This document shows, one piece after another, positions 60,373 through 64,000 of a stretch of 64,000 nt of DNA (position 1 is the first letter of the stretch; each line of letters opens with the position of its first letter). The DNA is from Alphaproteobacteria bacterium (GTDB lineage Bacteria > Pseudomonadota > Alphaproteobacteria > Caulobacterales > Caulobacteraceae). The notes beneath the pieces were generated by a model. The model saw only the letters and a program-made list of their open reading frames with translations, was not told where the DNA came from and searched no databases. The position numbers were made by a program, and so were the translations under genes. The DNA is taken from assembly GCA_018820205.1 (NCBI GenBank), contig JAHJOK010000016.1, positions 62,001 through 126,000 of the forward strand. The letters run 5' to 3'.

Positions 60373-61358
60373 CCGACCCCTGGGGGCAGGGTGCGGTCAT
60401 CGTCACCGGCGCCGCCGGCTTCGTCGGCATGCATGTGGCCGAACGCCTGCTGCAGCGAGGCGAGACCGTGATCGGCGTCGATGACTTCAACGCCTATTAC
60501 GACGTCGCGCTGAAGGATTTACGCAGCCGACGTCTCGCCGCCCATCCCGGCTTCCGCATGGTCCGCGCCGACATCGCCGACGCCCCCGCCATGGCCGAAC
60601 TGGTCCGGTCGTCGGGCGCGCGCCGCGTGGTTCACCTCGCCGCCCAGGCGGGGGTCCGCTATTCGATCGAGAACCCCTTCGCCTACGAGCGATCGAACCT
60701 GGCCGGCCATCTGTCGGTGCTGGAGGCCTGTCGCCATCACGGGGTCGAACACCTGGTCTACGCCTCGTCCAGCTCGGTCTATGGCGACCGGCCGATGGAC
60801 GGCGCGGGCTTTCGCGAGGACGACCCGACGGTCAGCCCGGTCTCGCTGTATGCCGCGACCAAACGGTCATGCGAGCTGATCAGCCAGAGCTATGCGGCCC
60901 TGTACGGCTTTCCCCAGTCCGGCCTGCGTTTCTTCACCGTCTATGGACCGATGGGCCGGCCGGACATGGCCTATTTCAGCTTCACCGAGAAGATCATGCG
61001 CGGCGAGCCGATCGAGGTCTATGGCGAGGGCCGGATGGCGCGCGATTTCACCTTCATCGACGACATCGTCGACGGGGTGGTCGGTGTGCTGGACCATCCG
61101 CCGGCGCGGGGCGGACACGAGGTCTACAATATCGGCGACAGTTCCCCCGTCGGCCTGATGCAGATGATCACCACCCTGGAAGCCGCCCTGGGCCGCGAGG
61201 CGGTCAAGCTCATGCGGCCGATGCAGCCCGGCGACGTCACCGCCACCTATGCCGACGTGTCCAAGCTGAACGCCCTGACCGGATATGCCCCCAGGGTCGC
61301 GCTGGTCGAGGGGCTGGGCCGGTTCGTGGACTGGTGGCGGGACTGGCGCGTGGTCTGA
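60369..61358 (+). CDS. NAD-dependent epimerase, probable UDP-glucuronate 4-epimerase
   Basis: This 329-aa extended SDR protein shows VIVTGAAGFVGMHVAERLL, GVDDFNAYYDVALK (typical of UDP-glucuronate epimerases), HLAAQAGVRYSIENPFAY, SSSSVYGDRP, the catalytic pair in SLYAATKRSCELIS, and YGPMGRPDMAYFSFTEKI. The start is a GTG coupled to the ugd stop. The product, UDP-galacturonate, would be a precursor for acidic polysaccharide or lipid A modification. Substrate assignment rests on family motifs and on the ugd partner. Confidence 0.92.
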   Translation: MTDPWGQGAVIVTGAAGFVGMHVAERLLQRGETVIGVDDFNAYYDVALKDLRSRRLAAHPGFRMVRADIADAPAMAELVRSSGARRVVHLAAQAGVRYSIENPFAYERSNLAGHLSVLEACRHHGVEHLVYASSSSVYGDRPMDGAGFREDDPTVSPVSLYAATKRSCELISQSYAALYGFPQSGLRFFTVYGPMGRPDMAYFSFTEKIMRGEPIEVYGEGRMARDFTFIDDIVDGVVGVLDHPPARGGHEVYNIGDSSPVGLMQMITTLEAALGREAVKLMRPMQPGDVTATYADVSKLNALTGYAPRVALVEGLGRFVDWWRDWRVV

Positions 61359-61449
61359 CGACCGTCATCTTCCGTAAGGACGGATCGTCTGTCACGGCCG
61401 ACAAGCGGTGCTATAAGGTCCGATCCGTCAGCGCTCGGGGGAGCCGACC

Positions 61450-62637
61450 ATGCCAGACCAGGTCACCGTCACCACCAATACGTCCTGGTTCAGCCGCGTC
61501 GGCTCGGCGTTCGCCGGGGTCCTGGTCGGCCTGATCCTGATCGTCGTCTGCGTCGGCGGTCTGGCGTGGAACGAGGGCAATGCGGTCAAGACGGCGCGAG
61601 GCCTGACGGAGGGCGCCGGTCTGGTCATCGAGGCCGAGGCCTCGCCGATCCTGCCCGCCAACGACCAGGCGCTGGTCCATGTCACGGGCGAGGTGGCCGT
61701 CACCGAACCGCTGACCGATCCGGAATTCGGCGTCTCCGGAACCGGCGTGAAACTGGCCCGCAATGTCGAGATGTATCAGTGGCAGGAGGAGTCCAAGAGC
61801 GAGAGCCGGACCAAGCTGGGCGGCGGCGAGGAAACCGTCACCACCTATACCTACACCCGCGTCTGGTCGGGCGGCGCCATCGACTCCAGCGCGTTCAACA
61901 CGCCGGCCGGCCACGAGAACCCCGACATGACCCTGCAGGCGACCGAGGTCTATGCCCGCGACGCCACCCTGGGCGCCTTCGAACTGGACGAGAGCATCCT
62001 CGGCCAGATGGAGGGGGCGCAGCCGATGGCGCTGGACGCCGAGACGGCCGAGGCCATCCAGGCCGCCGCCGGCCAGGGCCGCACCCTGACGGTCGCCCAG
62101 AACCGCATCTATATCGGCGAGAATCCGTCCGCCCCCGCCATCGGCGACACCCGCGTCTCCTACGACCTGACCCCGGCGGCCGAGACCAGCGTGGTCGCGC
62201 GCCAGAACGGCGACGGCTTCCTGCCCTGGCGCGCCCGGAACGGGTCCCAGGTGCTGCTGGTGGCCGGGGGCGATACGCCCGCCGCCGACATGTTCCAGTC
62301 GGCCCAGGACGCCAACAATTTCCTCGCGTGGATGATCCGCGTCTTCGGCATGGTCCTGCTGATGGTCGGCTTCGGCCTGATCCTGGCGCCGTTCGGGGTG
62401 CTGGCCGATGTCCTGCCCCTGGCAGGGACGATCGTGCGGATGGGGACCGGGCTGATCGGTTTCGTCCTGGGTCTGACCGTCGGGACGATCACTATCGCCC
62501 TGGCCTGGCTGGCCTTCCGCCCGGTGACCACGATCATCATCCTGGCGGTCGGCGGCGCGATCGCCTTCGCGGTCTATCGTCTGGGGCGCGGCCGTTCGAA
62601 GAAGAAACTGGCGGCGCAAACGGCCGCTCCGGCCTGA
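61450..62637 (+). CDS. TMEM43-family membrane protein
   Basis: This 395-aa protein has an N-terminal hydrophobic helix (about residues 19-40, AFAGVLVGLILIVVCVGGLA) followed by WNEGNAVKTARGL. A large extracytoplasmic domain and three or four C-terminal helices from about residue 290 follow. This is the layout of the TMEM43 family, whose bacterial function is unknown. It lies 91 bp after the epimerase gene, so a shared transcript is uncertain. Confidence 0.85.
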   Translation: MPDQVTVTTNTSWFSRVGSAFAGVLVGLILIVVCVGGLAWNEGNAVKTARGLTEGAGLVIEAEASPILPANDQALVHVTGEVAVTEPLTDPEFGVSGTGVKLARNVEMYQWQEESKSESRTKLGGGEETVTTYTYTRVWSGGAIDSSAFNTPAGHENPDMTLQATEVYARDATLGAFELDESILGQMEGAQPMALDAETAEAIQAAAGQGRTLTVAQNRIYIGENPSAPAIGDTRVSYDLTPAAETSVVARQNGDGFLPWRARNGSQVLLVAGGDTPAADMFQSAQDANNFLAWMIRVFGMVLLMVGFGLILAPFGVLADVLPLAGTIVRMGTGLIGFVLGLTVGTITIALAWLAFRPVTTIIILAVGGAIAFAVYRLGRGRSKKKLAAQTAAPA

Positions 62638-62646
62638 CGCCGGTCG

Positions 62647-63078
62647 TCACTTCAACGTCGACAGATAGGCGATGACGTCGGCCCGACGTTGCGGGTCGTC
62701 GATGCCGGCGAAGCTCATCTTGGTGCCCGGGATGTATTTGCGCGGGTTCTCCAGATAGGCGTTCAGCGTCTCGGGATCCCAGACATGGCCGCTGTTCAGA
62801 TTGGCCTGGGTGTAGTTGTAGCCCTCGACCGCGCCGGAATGTCGCCCGACCACGCCGTGCAGCGACGGCCCGACCCGGTTCACCCCCGCCTCGATCGCGT
62901 GACAGGTGCGGCACTGGCCGAAATAGCGCTGGCCCATGGCGGAATCGCCGGTCAGTCCCGCGACCTCCAGCTTGACGCCCCCCGGCGGCGGCGCGGCCGA
63001 CGCCGCGTCGTCCCCGCCGGAACAGGCCGCCGCCGCCACGCTCAGGCCCGCCAGCATCAGAATATTCGTCGCCTTCAT
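62647..63078 (-). CDS. Class I c-type cytochrome, probable lipoprotein
   Basis: This 143-aa protein has a lipoprotein signal ([14 protein letters not shown]). One haem c site (CRTCH) follows MGQRYFGQ, and the likely methionine ligand is in [11 protein letters not shown]. The segment [20 protein letters not shown] is typical of cytochrome c2/c-552-like carriers. It is probably an electron carrier anchored in the envelope. Four ATGs lie close together at the start; I chose the one preceded by GAGGACGACG, while an ATG 21 bp upstream is also in frame. Confidence 0.93.
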   Translation of the reverse strand: MKATNILMLAGLSVAAAACSGGDDAASAAPPPGGVKLEVAGLTGDSAMGQRYFGQCRTCHAIEAGVNRVGPSLHGVVGRHSGAVEGYNYTQANLNSGHVWDPETLNAYLENPRKYIPGTKMSFAGIDDPQRRADVIAYLSTLK

Positions 63079-63204
63079 CGTCGTCCTCTTCATCGTCACG
63101 ACCTAAGGCCGCGCCACGGCGGGCTGTCAACGCGGCGCCGCGCCGTCTTGGTGCCGTAACGAAGCCGGGCTAAGCGAGGCCGCAGCAAACGACACGGTGT
63201 TCCA

Positions 63205-64000
63205 ATGTCCCGACTGCCTTCGCGTCTCGTCCTCGCCCTCGTGACCTGCATGACCGCCTCTGCGGCGATGGCCCAGACGCCGGACGACGTTTCGGCGCCG
63301 GCCACAGTCCAGGGGCCGTCCCTGGTCGTGACGATCGTCATCGACCAGCTGAGCTCGAACCTGTTCAACCAGTACCGCGACAGCTTTACCGGCGGCCTGC
63401 ACACGCTTGCGTCGAACGGGCTGGTCTATGCCAACGGGTTCCAGCAGCACGCGATGACCGAGACTTGCCCGGGGCACTCCACCGTCCTGACCGGAATGAA
63501 CCCCGCCAGTTCCGGCATTCCCGCCAACGACTGGATCGACCGCGCGACGGGGGAAGAAGTCTATTGTCTGGCCGCGCCCGAGAACACCCTGGCCCACGGC
63601 CGCAACACCGACAACGGCCCGGTCGGCCCCGGCAATCTGCGCACGACGACTCTGGGCGACTGGCTGAAGGCGCGGACCCCCGAAAGTCGCGTCTTCGCGG
63701 TCTCTGGCAAGGATCGAGGGGCCATCAATCTCGCCGGTCACCACGGCGACGGCGTCTTCTGGATGACCGAAGGCTTCGGCTTCACCACCTATGTCGAGCC
63801 GGACCAGACCGCTGCGGCGAAGTTGGCGCCGGTCGCAGCCCTCAACGCGCGGATCAACGCCCGCTTCGAAGCCTCGCCCCCGACCTGGACCTACACCCGT
63901 GCGGCGTGCCGCGCCCTGGAGGGCGACTGGACCATCGGCGACCAGACGTTCCACGCCACCCTGCCGCCCGCCACGGGTTTCAAGCTGGACACGTCGCCCG
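63205..64000 (+). CDS. Alkaline-phosphatase-superfamily enzyme, PafA-like (3' end outside window)
   Basis: The 265 visible codons start with a signal peptide (LVLALVTCMTASAAMAQ). The mature part begins VVTIVIDQLSSNLFNQY with the first metal-binding aspartate, and the nucleophile region ETCPGHSTVLTGMNPASSGI carries a threonine nucleophile, as in PafA-type phosphatases. AVSGKDRGAINLAGHHGDGVFWM is the next conserved stretch. It probably hydrolyses phosphomonoesters in the periplasm. The frame is open to the right edge, so the gene is truncated only by the window. Confidence 0.9.
   Translation, partial: MSRLPSRLVLALVTCMTASAAMAQTPDDVSAPATVQGPSLVVTIVIDQLSSNLFNQYRDSFTGGLHTLASNGLVYANGFQQHAMTETCPGHSTVLTGMNPASSGIPANDWIDRATGEEVYCLAAPENTLAHGRNTDNGPVGPGNLRTTTLGDWLKARTPESRVFAVSGKDRGAINLAGHHGDGVFWMTEGFGFTTYVEPDQTAAAKLAPVAALNARINARFEASPPTWTYTRAACRALEGDWTIGDQTFHATLPPATGFKLDTSP

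Noticed and set aside
1-64000. CRISPR arrays, insertion sequences with transposase, prophage genes, tRNA or rRNA genes
   Set aside because: None was seen. The repeats present are isolated palindromes or pairs without spacers, and no transposase or phage protein motif was found among the frames.

Overview
The window is GC-rich, densely coding bacterial DNA that looks like chromosome from Caulobacterales, most likely Brevundimonas or a close relative. The reasons are the TonB-receptor-led maltose/starch locus built like the Caulobacter mal locus, a NodT/OprM-type efflux system, a TorF-family porin, scattered polysaccharide genes, and several alphaproteobacterial palindromic repeats. This placement is inference; no marker gene such as 16S rRNA is present. 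I saw no tRNA, rRNA, prophage, transposase or CRISPR array.

Layout. (1) 1-6505, minus strand: gltD-gltB-amt, a translationally coupled ammonium assimilation operon; amt runs off the left edge. (2) 6604-13285: a complete tripartite RND efflux operon (adaptor, pump, outer-membrane factor) with a divergent TetR regulator. (3) 13486-15607: two periplasmic/cell-wall enzymes. (4) 15623-21115: a divergent seven-gene envelope-stress module. One arm is YjfI-like, PspA and YjfC-like; the other is a K+ channel, DUF2491, DUF350 and DUF1190. A near-perfect 24-bp palindrome lies between the arms. (5) 21137-37799: a maltodextrin/starch locus with a sugar MFS, TonB receptor, GH13 amylase, GH13 alpha-glucosidase, LacI regulator, GH97, a second MFS, an esterase and a GH15 glucoamylase. 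(6) 37889-40128: a second Amt followed by a TorF porin, with no glnK between them. (7) 40322-49986, minus strand: a branched-chain amino-acid superoperon, ilvD-ilvC-ilvG-ilvM-leuA-leuC-leuD-leuB, preceded by a leader peptide and a four-segment attenuator. (8) 50119-62637: polysaccharide genes (phosphoglycosyltransferase, two further glycosyltransferases, galE, ugd, a UDP-glucuronate-4-epimerase-like gene, an acyltransferase) mixed with a GH3 glucosidase, a phosphatase and a TMEM43-like protein. (9) 62647-64000: a cytochrome c and the start of an alkaline-phosphatase-type enzyme.

How the genes work together. Ammonium enters through Amt and is fixed by GOGAT. Starch oligomers enter through the TonB receptor, are cut in the periplasm by GH13, GH97 and GH15 enzymes, and are imported by MFS carriers under LacI control. 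The ilv-leu genes make valine, isoleucine and leucine precursors and appear to be controlled by transcription attenuation. The yjf/psp module probably protects the inner membrane.

The least expected items are the ilv-leu attenuator, the yjf/psp module whose first protein carries a DNA-binding-like N-terminus next to a palindromic operator, a palindromic repeat translated in frame inside gltB, two 119-bp inverted elements flanking leuC, and a LeuA that lacks its feedback domain.
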